From NCBI GenBank assembly GCA_963854835.1, contig OY978525.1, forward strand, positions 2,127,501 to 2,191,500: a stretch of DNA of 64,000 nucleotides, read 5' to 3'. This DNA comes from Megamerina dolium. Taxonomy: Eukaryota > Arthropoda > Insecta > Diptera > Megamerinidae. The notes under the pieces were generated by a model that saw only the letters and a list, made by a program, of their open reading frames with translations, ran no database searches and had not been told where the DNA came from. The position numbers and the translations under genes are program-made. Shown here piece by piece: positions 1 to 12,711 of the stretch. The number at the start of each line of letters is the position of its first letter. The stretch's first letter is position 1.

Positions 1-788
1 TGGTGTGAAAATTGAATACATATTTCTAAATAATGACGATTTAGTAGAAACTCTAACTTTTACTCATAATCGGTGATGGCATTAAATATAAAGCTTCTAT
101 GCTAATATTTACTTATGTCTGTATAGATATGTATATGCTTTCAGTCATATATACTCAGCTGCTAACAGTAGCAGCATTAGTTCCAATCATTCACGCCAAT
201 TTGTCTCGCATCATTTGTCACATATGGTGTATGTATTGTTGAACACATTCTTTGCAAAATCTGTACATATTCGTATAAGTAAGTGAAAAGTTTCATCATA
301 TAAATATTATTAAGTTAAACCACTTAACACCAAGAAATGCAAAACATGACAATACAGCAATATAAAACACCAACACATATATGTGTGCGTGTGTGTCTAT
401 GTGTATGTTTATATCTCAAATCATAAACACAATATCTACTGTATGATATTGAATACAGCACATACATATGTCTGTACTCATGCTCAAATATGTACAGACA
501 TACAAATATGATTATGAGTAATAGGTGGGTGTGTGTATGTGTGTACATATTTTGGGTCGTCTACATTTATAGTGCGTGTAGTTAATACAAGATTGAAATT
601 AATGACTGACGCATTTTTATTAATAGTATATGTTATGTATGTTTGTATATTACCATACATATGGAGCGTATCCAAGCGCCACTAACCGCATATGCCTATA
701 TATGTATATGTACGTATGCTCGAAAGTAAATACATTTTATATAATGATTTTTATGATGCCAATTTCCAAAATATCGACTATAATAATC
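1..788. other. AT-rich non-coding DNA
   Basis: I see no gene or transposon here. The sequence is AT-rich with short TG/CA runs (about 370-400 and 525-545). Open frames over it translate to low-complexity Thr-His or Tyr-rich strings derived from those runs and look like chance frames. Confidence 0.6.

Positions 789-819
<31 letters not shown>
789..819. repeat. (GAT)n microsatellite, about 10 units
   Basis: Uninterrupted ATG/GAT trinucleotide run. It produces a poly-Met or poly-Asp string in two overlapping chance frames. The flanks to 1378 are AT-rich and featureless. Confidence 0.95.
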
Positions 820-1380
820 CAATGATACGTGTATGGAAAGAAAAATCATACAAAACATAATCGAAGTATATTATGCGAGAATAAGTAAGTTTGGTAAGCA
901 GAAAAGATGTACTCTATTTGGTTATACATATGTACATATAATGACTACCACATACATATATATTTATATGATGTATACATGATGTAGGACATCATGAGTA
1001 TATTGAGGGAAATTGTTATCGTTACATTTAGTCAATCAAAATGATGCGTGCACGTACAACAACCCTTTTATTATATTATATTTACCCTAACATGTTCGAG
1101 TATTTTAATAAAAGGGGTTATTTTCTTTGTGAATATGCTTGTCTATATGTATACACGTAGTTATTTGTATAGTTTATTTGAAGAAAATCATCATTTTTTA
1201 TGTTGGTTATGATGGCTATTATGATTATCGTTACGATTTGTTTATATGAATTGTTTATTATTTTCTTTTTTTTTTTTCCTTTTTTTTGGTATATTTAGTT
1301 ATATTGTATCATTATTATATACAATGTTTGATTGATTTCTACTGCAGAATGGAAAGTCTCATATATATTAAATCTATATA

Positions 1381-1568
1381 CGAGGGAGGTCCCAGAACTA
1401 CCTGACCTAACAAAGAATACACAACAAATTTGGGAAAATTTTTATTTATGTCTCTTCTTTTAGTTCTATGTTTTTTTTTATAAGGTTGCCACTTTTCGCC
1501 AAGTCATTTTTTTTCAAACTACTGCCGTCATGTATATGTCAGGTCGGGTAGTTCTGGCACCGCAGTCG
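1381..1568 (-). mobile_element. 188-bp mariner deletion derivative (MITE-like)
   Basis: Short non-autonomous element between TA dinucleotides at 1379-1380 and 1569-1570, the mariner target-site duplication. Its ends are inverted repeats with the cores CAGAACTACCTGACCT and AGGTCGGGTAGTTCTG. About 60 bp at the left end match the reverse complement of the 3' end of the mariner at 49.8-51.0 kb, including the last transposase codons. About 90 bp at the right end match that element's 5' end, including the GGCGGCAGTAGTTTGAAAA and GGCAACCTTATAA segments. The middle, which would be the transposase body, is missing. It is therefore an internal-deletion derivative of that mariner lineage, inverted relative to the long copy, and could only be moved in trans. 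Confidence 0.88.
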
Positions 1569-1570
1569 TA

Positions 1571-2300
1571 TTAATCAGGTGATTTTTTTAGATCATTTTG
1601 TATGACAGTCCCCTTAAGCGTTGTATATAGAGGATGAGTATGCTTGTAAAAAATGTTGAAGATGTAAAAGTAATGGAGGTCGAATTTGTATTTCACTGCC
1701 CTAAAAGCGATTTCTTGGCAGTTTTGGAACTATTTGTCGAGTTTGAGGCGTTTTTTCATAGCATAGACAAGGGTTGGATATAGAGGATGTAAAATTAATG
1801 GAGGTCGAATTTGTATTTAACTGTCCTAAAGGCCTATTTGTCAAGTTTAAGGTGTTTTTCATTAATTTGTTTTTGGGCAGCCCCATTAAATCGTTAAGGT
1901 AAAAGGCAAATATGCTCATGGAAAAATATTGAAGATGATATCGAAGTTACTTTTCACCACCCTAGAGTCAATTACTGGGCATATATGGAGTTATTTGTTG
2001 ATTTTTAGGTGTTTTTAAATTCATTTTCTATGTGCGCCATCTTAAGGGATGAAGATAGGGGATAAGTATTCAAAAAAATTAATATTGCTACGATTAAATT
2101 AATAGGGGTCAGTGTTATATTTCAAAACCATAAATACGATTCATGGGTAGCTTTGAAGCTATTTGTCGATTTTCAGGCAGTTTATAGTTGATTTTGTATG
2201 AGCGCCCCCATTGTGAATCGAGATTGGGGGTATATTTGAGAGAAATATTACTACAAAAATAGAATGGGGAACGATCATACATGTTATCTCTCTAAAGGCA
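1571..2300 (+). repeat. Family B tandem array (about 165-bp unit), decayed
   Basis: Diverged tandem units with the elements 'tgtatgacagtccccttaag', 'ggatgagtatgcttg', 'taatggaggtcgaatttgta', 'ttcttggcag' and 'tatttgtcga'. These recur in the same order several times from 1600 to 2250 and match the better-preserved array at 57.1-58.8 kb. One unit near 1800 has a deletion. The array begins just right of the 188-bp mariner derivative. No coding capacity. Confidence 0.75.
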
Positions 2301-3640
2301 CCTAAACATAAGTTCTATAGAGAAGACCCTCTGACGTGTAAACATAGGTAAATAGAAAATAATGAGAATAATTATGAAAAATCATTCTTTTCGGCTTAAG
2401 TTCATGTGCGAGCTATAAAATTTCATTATTTCTCACGAAACTTGCTACATTGTACTTTTTTCTTTATCAAATCGACGATTCTGGGTCTATGAGAATTAGA
2501 ATTCGTATATAAAAAATTTGTCTCACATACATTCGGAGGGCATCATATAGTCTAGTAAATATTCCATGAGTTTCTACATGATGCTATTTAAAGCGTTTAT
2601 TCAATTTATTATGAAATAATTAAATTTCGAAAATTTGGGAAAAATTCTGGACTAAAATTAGGATTTGTTGTTTTTTTCGTTTTGTAAGTGAAAAACATTT
2701 GTAAATTTTCAACTGAATTTTTAATCTACAAAATTATAATGTAATCTTCTATATACAAAATATTTTCATATATAAATTCAATCGTATACATGTACCTCTA
2801 TTATGTTGGTCACGTATAAGCCATGTGCTCGGGTGGTAATTAAAAAGCCATATATTATTGTAAGACGAGAAAACAATGAGGAAACAAACGTGGTAAAAAT
2901 TGTGATTTTAAATTGTAATTTTATGTTGCAAAAAAAAAAAAAAAAAGTGAAAATTCCAAAATAAATTATATTTTAGTGAATTTTTTATTCATTCCTTGAT
3001 TCTTGATTCTTAATGTATACAGTCAGGTACAATGCTAGTGTATGTGCTTCTACATATAAGTGCGTGAATGTATGTGTGAAAGTATAAATTGCTACGGTAA
3101 ACAATGCTAACAATTTTCATTGGATTTTAATTTTTATTTATGTACATTTACGCGTATTTTTGCACAAAACCAAACATTGCCACACACACAGACCATGCTA
3201 ATGGTTTAATGTAGATTTTATGCTAAAATAATTCAAATGGCAACAACAACAACGATAATAATAACAAATAGGCATTATTATATTGTTGTGTTGTACAATT
3301 GTGTCACCCACGTCAGAACAAACATGCATGCCATGCCTATATGACCGTATGGATATGGACCATAATATAAGAAGGACATTACATTTATTATTTATTAAAA
3401 CACATACACATAGGTAGGTATACAATATTGATGTAGTTGTGCAGCATATTACACAAAAAATAAATAACACATCGAATAAACGATGAATGAATTTTGTGTG
3501 CTGCATTTTATTTTCATTTACCGATACATGTACTCGTATGAAAACTGGTACATAGCTATGAGGTAAGCTGGATGTAATAAGCAGTATAAAAATAAGCATT
3601 GAAATATCTTTTAATTTTAATACGAAATGCATTACTTGCC
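2301..3640. other. AT-rich non-coding DNA
   Basis: No gene recognised. Contains a poly-A run near 2930-2946 and possible further decay of the flanking repeat array up to about 2600. Confidence 0.55.

Positions 3641-3666
<26 letters not shown>
3641..3666. repeat. (AT)13 microsatellite
   Basis: Uninterrupted AT dinucleotide tract. Confidence 0.95.
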
Positions 3667-3673
<7 letters not shown>

Positions 3674-3728
3674 CATAAACTATATATCTGTATGTAAGCT
3701 TTATACAGTTCACCGCGTATGAATGAAG

Positions 3729-3731
<3 letters not shown>

Positions 3732-3772
<41 letters not shown>
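3732..3772. repeat. (AAC)n microsatellite, about 13 units
   Basis: Uninterrupted AAC/CAA tract. Read on the minus strand it gives the poly-Val run of a long chance frame, which is not a gene. Confidence 0.95.
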
Positions 3773-4157
3773 GATGACCGAACAATGTATTTAAAATGTG
3801 TTTATTTGCGTAATGAGATTTAAATTAATGTGATTTTCGTTATTTATGAGGCGTAAACAAAAGAGGCATGCATACCAGCAACACTCGCATATACAATAAG
3901 TAGTACATATATGTAGATTTGGGCGTACGTAGAGGTAGGTAGGTACCTCCAATACATATTTTAATATGTATGTATATTTATGTTTAATTAATGTTGCGTA
4001 TACTACATGACTGCCTGCCTATAGACAGAACATATCTACCTACCAGTTATATATATTCGTACATAAATGCAAAAGCATAGTCGTATTCATGCTAGCAGTT
4101 GTATATTATCACATTTAATATTACTCATACGTCATGTTTGTCGCTTATTTGCATTTG

Positions 4158-4180
4158 GCATGCATGCATGCATGCATGCA
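4158..4180. repeat. (TGCA)n microsatellite
   Basis: Self-complementary GCAT/TGCA tetranucleotide run of five to six units. Confidence 0.9.
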
Positions 4181-4654
4181 TACTCATATGTACTTAGTAT
4201 GATGTATGCGAGAAGTAAATTTGACTATGAGAATGATAAAAAATTTAATACAATTCTCTCTATAATACCACTACCATCATAGTATAGAGCGTACAGTGCA
4301 GCTAACTGATTATGATAGAGATGTAGAATGTTGCACATTTAAAATTCTAATTGATTTCTCTCTATCGTATCAATTCATCGTGTTCATAGTTCACATGCAT
4401 ACGATATACTGTACTTTCTTTTGTACTGTCATATCATTTTAAATTCTTTGTATAGATAATACATGTTTTTCATATGAATACATATACACTTCGATACATA
4501 TATATTCGAAAGTATAGAAAAGCCAAATTCACACAGTTGTATACAAAATAAAATTAATAATAATTATAAAGATAATATAGTTTGATGTGATAACAATTTA
4601 TGTTTAATTAATTTCAGTAATATCATAGCTTAGATGCCCTACACTACGCGCAAA

Positions 4655-5440
4655 TAGCACACTTTTGTACTGCAAGTGGGCATGGTTTTCATCAGATAAT
4701 GCCATTTCGAAGAAGACGCACTTGTTGTTCAAAAAATTCATATACGCCCAGTTTCAATGCTATACCTTAATATATTCGTGCAAAAAGTCTACAAATATGC
4801 ATTCCAAAATATATTTTTGTATGAGAGGTAGTTGTAGTTTTTATCCGATTGTTTCCATTCTCTAATATATTTATTTGTTTGTAAAAATAATCATATGTAC
4901 CAAATTTCAGATTCATAGCTTTGAAATTATCCACTAAAAGTGCAAAAAGTTACACTCGAAAACACAATTTTGTATGGGAGCTATGCGTGCATTTGATCCG
5001 ATTCTGTCAATTTTTAAACTTGTACATTTATAAGTAAAAATAATGATATACAGTGAGTTTCAGCTTGATTACTTTACATTTTCATATGGAAAGTGTGAAA
5101 ATATGCATTTGAACATATTTTTGTATGAGAGGTAGTTGTAGTTTTTATCCGATTGATTCCATGCTCCAATATATTTATTCGTTTGTAAATATAATCATAT
5201 GTACCAAATTTCAGCTCCATAGGTTGGAAATTTTCCATTCAAAGTGCAGAAAGATACACTCGAAAACAAACTTTTGTATGGGAGATATGCGTGCATTTGA
5301 TCCGATTTTGTCGATTTTTAAACTTGTGCATTTGTAAGTAAAAATAATGATATGCAGGAAGTTTCAGCTTGATAACTTTATATTTTCATATGGAAAGTGT
5401 GAAAATATGCATTTGAACATATAATTCTGTATCGGAGGTA
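4655..5440 (+). repeat. Family A tandem array, five-plus 153-bp units
   Basis: The anchor TTGTATGGGAG(G/C)TA or its variants falls at 4665, 4817, 4970, 5121, 5274 and about 5427, so the steps are 151-153 bp. Each unit carries, in order, the anchor, a 'gtttttatccgatt' segment, an 'aataat(c)atatgtacc' segment, 'aatttcagctt.ata.cttt' and 'aaagtgtgaaaatatgcattt'. Units differ by tens of percent, yet the period is kept. Frames are open for 60-70 codons across some units because 153 is a multiple of three. I see no sign of selection for a protein. Confidence 0.88.
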
Positions 5441-6772
5441 GCTAGTTTTGCTGATTATGCCTATGATCGCAGAGGATGATAAATTGAAATTAATTTAAAA
5501 GTCTATTTTGACAATTTTTGGCATGAAGTACCCAAATCTGTACCTTAACAAAAATGGCTGGCTTTGTCCAAAAACCTTAAAATTTTTAAGTTTTATAAAA
5601 TAAGTTTAAGTAATTTTTTAGAAAATCTTTTTGCATAGAAGCATTTTCCTCTGTATGAATATTCAAAGCAAAATATAAACTATTTTGTATAGTTAATCTA
5701 TCCGCATGGCACTAAACTTGCCTAACTGCAAAATGGAAAATATGCTCATTAGGGCAACAACATTTTGAATGCTTTAAATCAACAAATTATGTATAAACAA
5801 CAAAAATATGTAATATCAAAAAGTTGGCAAATATTACTATTATACGAGAAATTATTTTGAGTATAACTGTATGTAGATATGTCAAAGAGAATGCATCATA
5901 CATTTGCAAAAGACATGAAAATTCCCATACAAACATTGAAATTGATAATAAATTGTTGCTGTCAATATTTTTAATACACAATGTCTGTCACTGTTGTTTA
6001 TTTTACTCCAACCAGATCCGAATTGGTGCAGCACAGAATGGCATGGTTAGCACGAGGTGTATTCGATTTACATATGAAATATGTATGAAATGTGTATGAA
6101 TGTTTGGATTTTTGAATGGTATTTGTTTAGTTAAGGTTTAACAGCCATTACAATTGATTGATTTGATTGAAAATTTAATTCATTTTTCTTTTTGATTTAA
6201 CTTTTGTGCTTCTTTTTTGTTTCATATTTATTTAATTTTTTCTAAAATCTTTACTCTTTTTACTTTTCAGTTGTTGACATATTAAGTTTGTTTGTTTTCG
6301 TTTGCTTGATGGTTTTATTTTTGTATTGGAGGACATATTCACAGTGTGTTTGTTGATTGATGATTTGATTTCTGACATGATTTGACACGAAAATGTTTTC
6401 CGAGGTTACAATATTATAGAAGCAATATTGATAGTTTACAGAAAGTCATTTAATTGAAATAAATAAGTTGCAACAAATACACCGACTACTAATTTCGCAT
6501 AGACGTTTTGTATGCAAATCCTTAATCATTTCATTTTGATGATTTGCCCCCCTTTACAATTATGAGTGCGTGCTGGAACCATCAACTGCTACCAATTGTG
6601 TGGCATTAAGAACATGTCACCAACTTTATTGCTTTATGAGTGCGTTGAATGTTGGAGATAGTGTGTGAATGGTGTGACAATCAAACTAATGCTTTATTTG
6701 TAGCGTCATAACCACAACCTACATTGAATGCCATAGAACCACTTGAAGAGCAGCAACTATTGTATTGTATGA

Positions 6773-6790
6773 ACACACACACACACACAC
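6773..6790. repeat. (CA)9 microsatellite
   Basis: Uninterrupted CA tract. Confidence 0.9.
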
Positions 6791-7421
6791 ATACACACTC
6801 ACACAATATAAAGTTCAAAAGTTAAACATGTAGTTAAGCGTGGAAATAAATCAACCACGCCCATTCAAAACTTATGTCACCGCACCATTGTCATTCACCG
6901 GGAACGTAAAGAAAAATGAATTTATGAAATAGAAATTACAAAATGAAAAGTGGCATAACAAAAACAAAACAAAAAGAAAAAAAATTAGACGAAGTGGGAG
7001 AAAACTTTTAGCGACTTGGTGTCATTGATTGAGATGAGGCGTGCGCTCAAGTGCAAGTTAAGCAGCAGCAGCAGTGCCTGTAACATCACCGCCAGTGAAT
7101 ATGAAGAAGTTGTTGAAGTGAAAAATCTTCTCATTCATTCATTTCTACAAGGGCGCAACGGAAGCAGGCAAGAAGTTTGTAAGTGAGTGAACAAACGGAG
7201 ATGCCAGCTCTTCCAAAACGTTTACAAAGCAGATAAGTCATTGTCATTGTTGTTGTTAGAATAGGAAAAAAAACTTGAGGAAACAGAAGAATAGATGAAA
7301 TTGTAAAGAAAATTTTATTTGATTTTTGTTTTATTTGTTTTGTTATTGTTGTTTTGTTTCTGTTTATACTTTCGTAAGTTCTTTCTTCACTTAAATATTT
7401 ATTGTATCGTGTATGTATATA

Positions 7422-7440
7422 TGTGTGTGTGTGTGTGTGT
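7422..7440. repeat. (GT)n microsatellite
   Basis: Uninterrupted TG/GT tract, flanked by short interrupted extensions. Confidence 0.9.
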
Positions 7441-8084
7441 ATGTGTGAATATATCATTCTCATACTTCTTGTTGACCCCCCATGTTATAGATATGAAACG
7501 ATGAAATGCTGATGTTATACTATTCAAGTGAATAATAAATCACACTGAGCAACATGATGTCATAGTGTGGCACCCCTAAAAAATCCAATGCTCAATAATC
7601 AAGCAGTCGAGAAGAACAAAACAAAAAACAAAAAAAGATGCGATCAAGTGAATCAAAAAATAAATAAACCAATAAACCTAAAAAAAGAAGACTTAAATAA
7701 ATAACAAATAAACGAAATAGAATTTTTAGAAATCAATAAAGAACGACCATGACGATTAGCAGGCAATTTCCTGCAATTATTGCTAATTCTGCTTTGGCCC
7801 TTTTTTTTCCGGTTTTATTTTATTCACATACATACATATATACATACATACACATTTACGTTGACCCTCTTTTATTTATGTGTAAGAGGTCTCATAATAA
7901 AGACAATAATAAAGAGTCAAAGATGTAATATACAATGTACTACAGTAGTCGAAATTTAGATAAGCTCAAAATATATTAATATAATTTTTTTTTTTTTTTT
8001 GTTATGCAACATTTGAAGAAAAATTCAATTATTTTCATCGCAAAATGGTTTAGTTTAGTTTAGCATACAATATGTCGTTGCAGA

Positions 8085-9205
8085 GTCTATGTTTTCATAC
8101 TTTGCGTACGAAAATAACAAGTTATTGCATTAAAATGAAGTGCAATAAAGTTATTTTAATCATAGAATGTATATATTAGAAAATAGATGCCATAGAATAA
8201 AAACTACGCCTACCTCCCATACAAAAATCTTAGTTGAATGCAGGTTTTTTTACTTTAAGCGGCCAAATGTTAAGTTATCAAGATAAAACTTGGTATGTAC
8301 GATTTTATTTACCTATTACTAGACATAGTTGAAAATAGGTTGAATCGGTTTAAAATTACGCCTACCTCCCATACAAATTTATGCATTCGTATGAAAGTTT
8401 TTACACTTTTTGCATGAAGCTTTTGAGTTATCATGCTAAAACTGAGTATATACCATTTTATTTACCCATTAATAAACATATTCTAAAATGTATTGAATTG
8501 GATACAAATCACACTTAGCTCCCATATAATATTGTTAGTGGAACGTATGTTTTCACACATTACGTACGGAAATTGATATTTTATGAAGCTAAAATTTAGA
8601 ATACATGATTTTATATATCTATTCATAGACATATTTGTAAATGGACTGAATCGGTTAAAAATTAAGCTTACCTTCTACACAAATTTATGCATTCGCATGA
8701 ATATTTGCACAATTTGCGCACGAAATATATAGTTATCAAGTTAAAACTTGGTTTGTATAAGTTTTTTAAGGTACTAAGAGATATATTAAAAAAGTGGATC
8801 AATTAGATAAAAATCACGCCTATCTCCTATACAAAAATATTAATTGAATGTGCAAGTTCAAGAATGTTTGCACAATTTGCGTACGAAATGTAAAGTTATC
8901 AAGTTGAAATTTGGTTTGTATCATTTTTTTAATGTACTAATAGACATATTAAAAAATGGGATCATTTAGTTAAAAATCACACCTACCTCCCATACAAAAA
9001 TGTTAATTGAATGCGTAAATTTCAATTTATCACGCCAAAACTCAGTATATAAGATTTTATTCACCTATTCATAGACGTGTTCGAAAATGAGCTGAATCGG
9101 TTGAAAATCATGCCTAATTGCCATACAAACTTATTGCTTCCGTATGAATATGTTTGCACTTTGTATGCGAAAATATAAAATTATCAAGCTGAAATGCGTT
9201 GCATA
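8085..9205 (-). repeat. Family A tandem array, about seven 153-bp units
   Basis: Reverse-orientation copies. The anchor TCCCATACAA or a variant occurs at 8215, 8367, 8520, 8673, 8825, 8988 and 9119, with steps 152, 153, 153, 152, 163 and 131. Apart from one insertion-bearing and one shortened unit, the 153-bp period holds. Conserved blocks on this strand include 'cgcctacctcccatacaaa', 'tttgcgtacgaaaat', 'aagttatcaagctgaaa' and 'tgaatcggtt'. Confidence 0.88.
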
Positions 9206-11039
9206 TGATTACAGTTGCTAAGATATGGACATGTTTTGCAATAACTTGTTTCTTTTGTCGCTCATCAAATTTCCTGATATGTGAAAGTGCGCTACTTTTT
9301 CGTACAAATCAAAATTGATTTTATAACAATTTCCACCACTGTGTATACTACACTGCTTATATAAGTAAATCACTGATAATTTAGTATTTATGGATTATTG
9401 GAGTTACAGAATTATCGATACACTTTCATTTATGTGTCAATTCAAAAGAAAAATATCCTTTGATTTAATGTTAATAGAACACAATCCACAAAGCCAATTG
9501 TCGTCGTTACACAAAATTTGTTGGTTTTTTCTTGATTTATCTTGCAAGCAATTGTGTTTATTATTACTTGCTGTGATTCATTTTTATTTGATCTTTAATG
9601 AAGAGCCAACAGAGAGTTACTATTAAATTACCTGCTAAAGCTAATATGATGAAGAGAAGAAGAATTTCAAGCAAATACAAATACAAATTATTGAAAGTTT
9701 ATTTATTATGCTAATGGAGCGCACTGAATTCGAATCTCAACATTTGCATTCTTATCTTCTTCTGGACGGTACATATACTTATAACATTAAGTATGAATAT
9801 AATGAAGTTGATTTAAGTTCGAATTTAATGAAGCAATAATACTATTAGCTATTGTACTTGCAAGTGTAAATTGTTTAAAATGTTAAGCAAAGATGGCTTC
9901 TTGGATGATAGCTAGAGCGTTTAAAACTATGTTAAACCATAGCGCATAAAATGTAATATCCTAATGTGGCAGCCGGCGTAAAAAAAAAACCGGTACCTAC
10001 TTGTGCTAAATTGTGTTTCTTTGCAATGTTGGATGATGCAAAGAAAAACGAAAATATTATAATTAAAAGACACACTCACTGAACTGCTGTAAAGTATGTA
10101 ATGCATTTAGAAATTATCATCATCATCATCGCTTACTTTGGTTCACTCCCCCTGTAAACCACATACCAGTAACCAACCAACTTGGGTACCAACTAACTAT
10201 GCAACTATGCAGTAGAATGTCTTCGAAAACAATTTCAGCAGCAACTTTATGCAATTATGATAATAATAAAGTATGCAAAAGAACTGCAAAACCGAACAAA
10301 GAATGAAAAAAATTGGGTATAACTAAAAAGAAAAGAAAAACTCAAAAGAATGCAATTACCAACTTGAATGAGGTGGTGCAAAGAGATAAAATTAAAACGC
10401 TAAAAACTTTTTAACACGCCCACTAACTAATCCAACACTTAGTCGAAGTGATAACTTGGTTGCAGTATATTTTAGACGGCGTGTATCACAACGCGTATCG
10501 TGTTTGCATAATGTGAAATAATTGCGCCATTTCCAATTGAAGTCATTCCGACAAAATTTATTCGTTCGAAATATTTTTACATATCATTGTGCAAATAGTC
10601 AAACCAATGACAATTTTTAAAGTGAAAAGTCAACACAAAGAGTGATTGTTAAAAAAAAAAAACAGCGAAATTTTCATCGTCACTTTATCTATTCTAATTT
10701 TCTCATATTTATGCCTAAAACTATGCTATAACTATAATTAACCAAGTTATAGAGAAAGGGAAAGATTGCAAGAGCAAGAGATAGAGGGCAAAAAAAGAAA
10801 GAAAGAAAAAAGTAAAATCTATGATTTCCAGCAAGAATTTGTTTGCAACAATTACAAGATTCCACATGAACGTTAGTCAGTTAAAGTATCATACTAATGG
10901 CTACATGCGAAGGCGCGCTTATCTTCATAGATTCTTACATGTTTATTTAATGCCATGTCTTTATTGTCTTGAATATAATATTAAGATGCAAAGATATGCA
11001 CACACGATCTAGAAATAGTTTCTATTTGCTTAATATGTG
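9206..11039. other. Non-coding DNA
   Basis: I see no supported gene. A 78-codon frame at 9390-9626 has no recognisable motif or start context. The stretch 10440-10640 is somewhat less AT-biased but not interpretable. Short ATC and GA-rich runs occur near 10120 and 10770. Confidence 0.5.
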
Positions 11040-11900
11040 CATTAGGGTGGTCCTTAAAATTAAATCATGGTAATAACATGGTCAAAGATATCACATATAA
11101 ATGTTGGTCTCGATTGGAGACGGTTAAGACGGTTATGATACAGGGGTCAAAGTTTAAAATGAGGCTAAAAAATTTAAAAATCGGCAAATACCCCCGTAGC
11201 TACCGCAGGATCACCTCTAAAGAAGGCACATGTAAGACAGAGACCCATTAATTTCTCTCAACAAATATTTTCATCGAATTTATTTACCCCTTATAGGCAC
11301 TTCTTAAGCGGACTCCCAAAATATCACGGAATCGCCTCTAGACTGTTGAAATGTTAAACTAAAATTCATTACTTACTCCCTACCTTTATTCCTTATGGTG
11401 GCTCACATATAAAGTGAACCTAAAGATGCTTGAAAATTGATAAATAGCCTTATAGGTACCGACAGATCTCCCCTAGATACATACAATGTAGAGCCGAACC
11501 CCATTAATTTTCTTAATCTTTATTGCTTATGGGAGCTTACATAAAAAGTGAACCTAAAAATACTTGAAAATTGACAAATAGCCCCATAGCTACCAGACGA
11601 TGGCTCCTACAGACATACAATCTAGGTTCGAATCTCATTAATTTTCCGCTTTTAATATTTTAGGGGAACATGCAAACGGCTGTTTTGAATTTTTAGAAGG
11701 GCTTCCCTACAAATTTGATCTTCTAACAAAATTGGCTCACAGTGCTCGCTGATTTCCCCTACAAGAATCAAATATATATCAACCCCAACTCATTATTGTT
11801 CTACAATATTAATTTTGAAGATACTAACTCGATATCTTCATCTGTTAAAAGGGCTCCTATAAAAAATTGACCCAAAAAATAAACATCTGAGAACCAACTC
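11040..11900 (-). repeat. Family B tandem array, decayed
   Basis: Recurring blocks on this strand are 'aaaattgacaaatagcccca' and its variants, 'atagctacc', 'ccccattaattttc', and 'gggagcttacataaaaagtg' with relatives. These are the reverse complement of the family B unit ('taatgggggtc', 'gtatgg.ag.ctcc', 'gcagctatgaggtaattt'). Roughly five degenerate units are visible. Non-coding. Confidence 0.7.
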
Positions 11901-12700
11901 AACGAATAATATACAAAATACAATTTTATATTAGATATACGGTGATTTTGATAAAATTAGGACATTTGCTCAAGTGTCCTAGAATTGGAGAACAATGACG
12001 TATTTTGGAAATCAGAAACAGCTTGGTTTTTGTAAGACAATTTAATATGCATACGTACGCCTTCAACATGTACCATATAAAGCAGTGCAAAGTTATTGCT
12101 TGCTCCATTATTTGACGCCATACCTCTCTCTCTCTCTCTATATGTACTCTATCTTCTTTTTATCTCTTTATCTCTCCGTCACACTATATCTTCCAATCTC
12201 TCCCCCCCCCACCATGTCATAGTAGGTACATATCCACACAAAGGATTTGGAACAGAAAGTTTGTGTTAATTTCCTTTGTATTATTAGCTAGTGTTTGACT
12301 TTGTATGTATGTAACTGTATGGATGTGTTTTCGTATGTATGTGGGTGTTTGTGCCTCGACAAAAGTCTACGTATGTGCAGAATATCAATGCTTATATTGC
12401 TAGTTAGTAATTCCATCTAAACGCATATGTAGTCGTGTGTATGTGTGTATTTGTATGAAGCGCTAGTTATTTTGTTCATGCAATTTTATGAATTGGAAAA
12501 TAATAGAGATGTACTTAAGTATACTATGTACTTATGCAGGAATCTCTAACTATGGTTTTTTTTTTTTTTGTTTTGTTTGGAAGTTGTATTTTAGTTTAAT
12601 CGAAAATAATTATGTACATACTTTCTTTAATATTCAGTTTATATTATTATATGATTTAAGAAATCTTTATAAAAATTGTGTACATATATTACTGACTCCA
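11901..12700. other. Non-coding DNA with CT-rich and C-run segment
   Basis: No gene recognised. A CT microsatellite (about 12125-12139) and a C run (about 12203-12212) are the only structure. TG-rich simple sequence lies at about 12300-12460. Confidence 0.5.
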
Positions 12701-12711
12701 TTCCAGAAATT

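Larger units (their letters stand above)
5441..8084. other. Non-coding DNA with microsatellites
   Basis: No gene or transposon recognised. About 6540-7200 is less AT-biased and includes a CAG run near 7062, but has no supported reading frame. CA/GT tracts lie at 6773-6790 and 7422-7440, and homopolymer runs are scattered. A 91-codon frame at 5824-6099 begins with TTG and matches nothing I know. Confidence 0.5.

Noticed and set aside
692..982. 96-codon frame with poly-Asp
   Set aside because: Translation of the (GAT)n microsatellite; a second frame gives poly-Met over the same bases.
3198..3785. 195-codon minus-strand open frame
   Set aside because: Its start is the (AAC)n tract read as poly-Val and it continues through an AT tract; no domain or codon bias. 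Chance frame.
4665..5337. Two consecutive open frames that could suggest a small repetitive protein
   Set aside because: They follow the 153-bp family A unit, and other arrays of the same unit are interrupted by stops. Treated as non-coding repeats.
5824..6099. 91-codon frame
   Set aside because: Starts with TTG, no recognisable motif, and the opposite strand is equally open.
10440..10640. Possible promoter or 5' UTR region
   Set aside because: Somewhat less AT-biased, but I could not point to a TATA box plus initiator pair or a downstream open frame that would support it.
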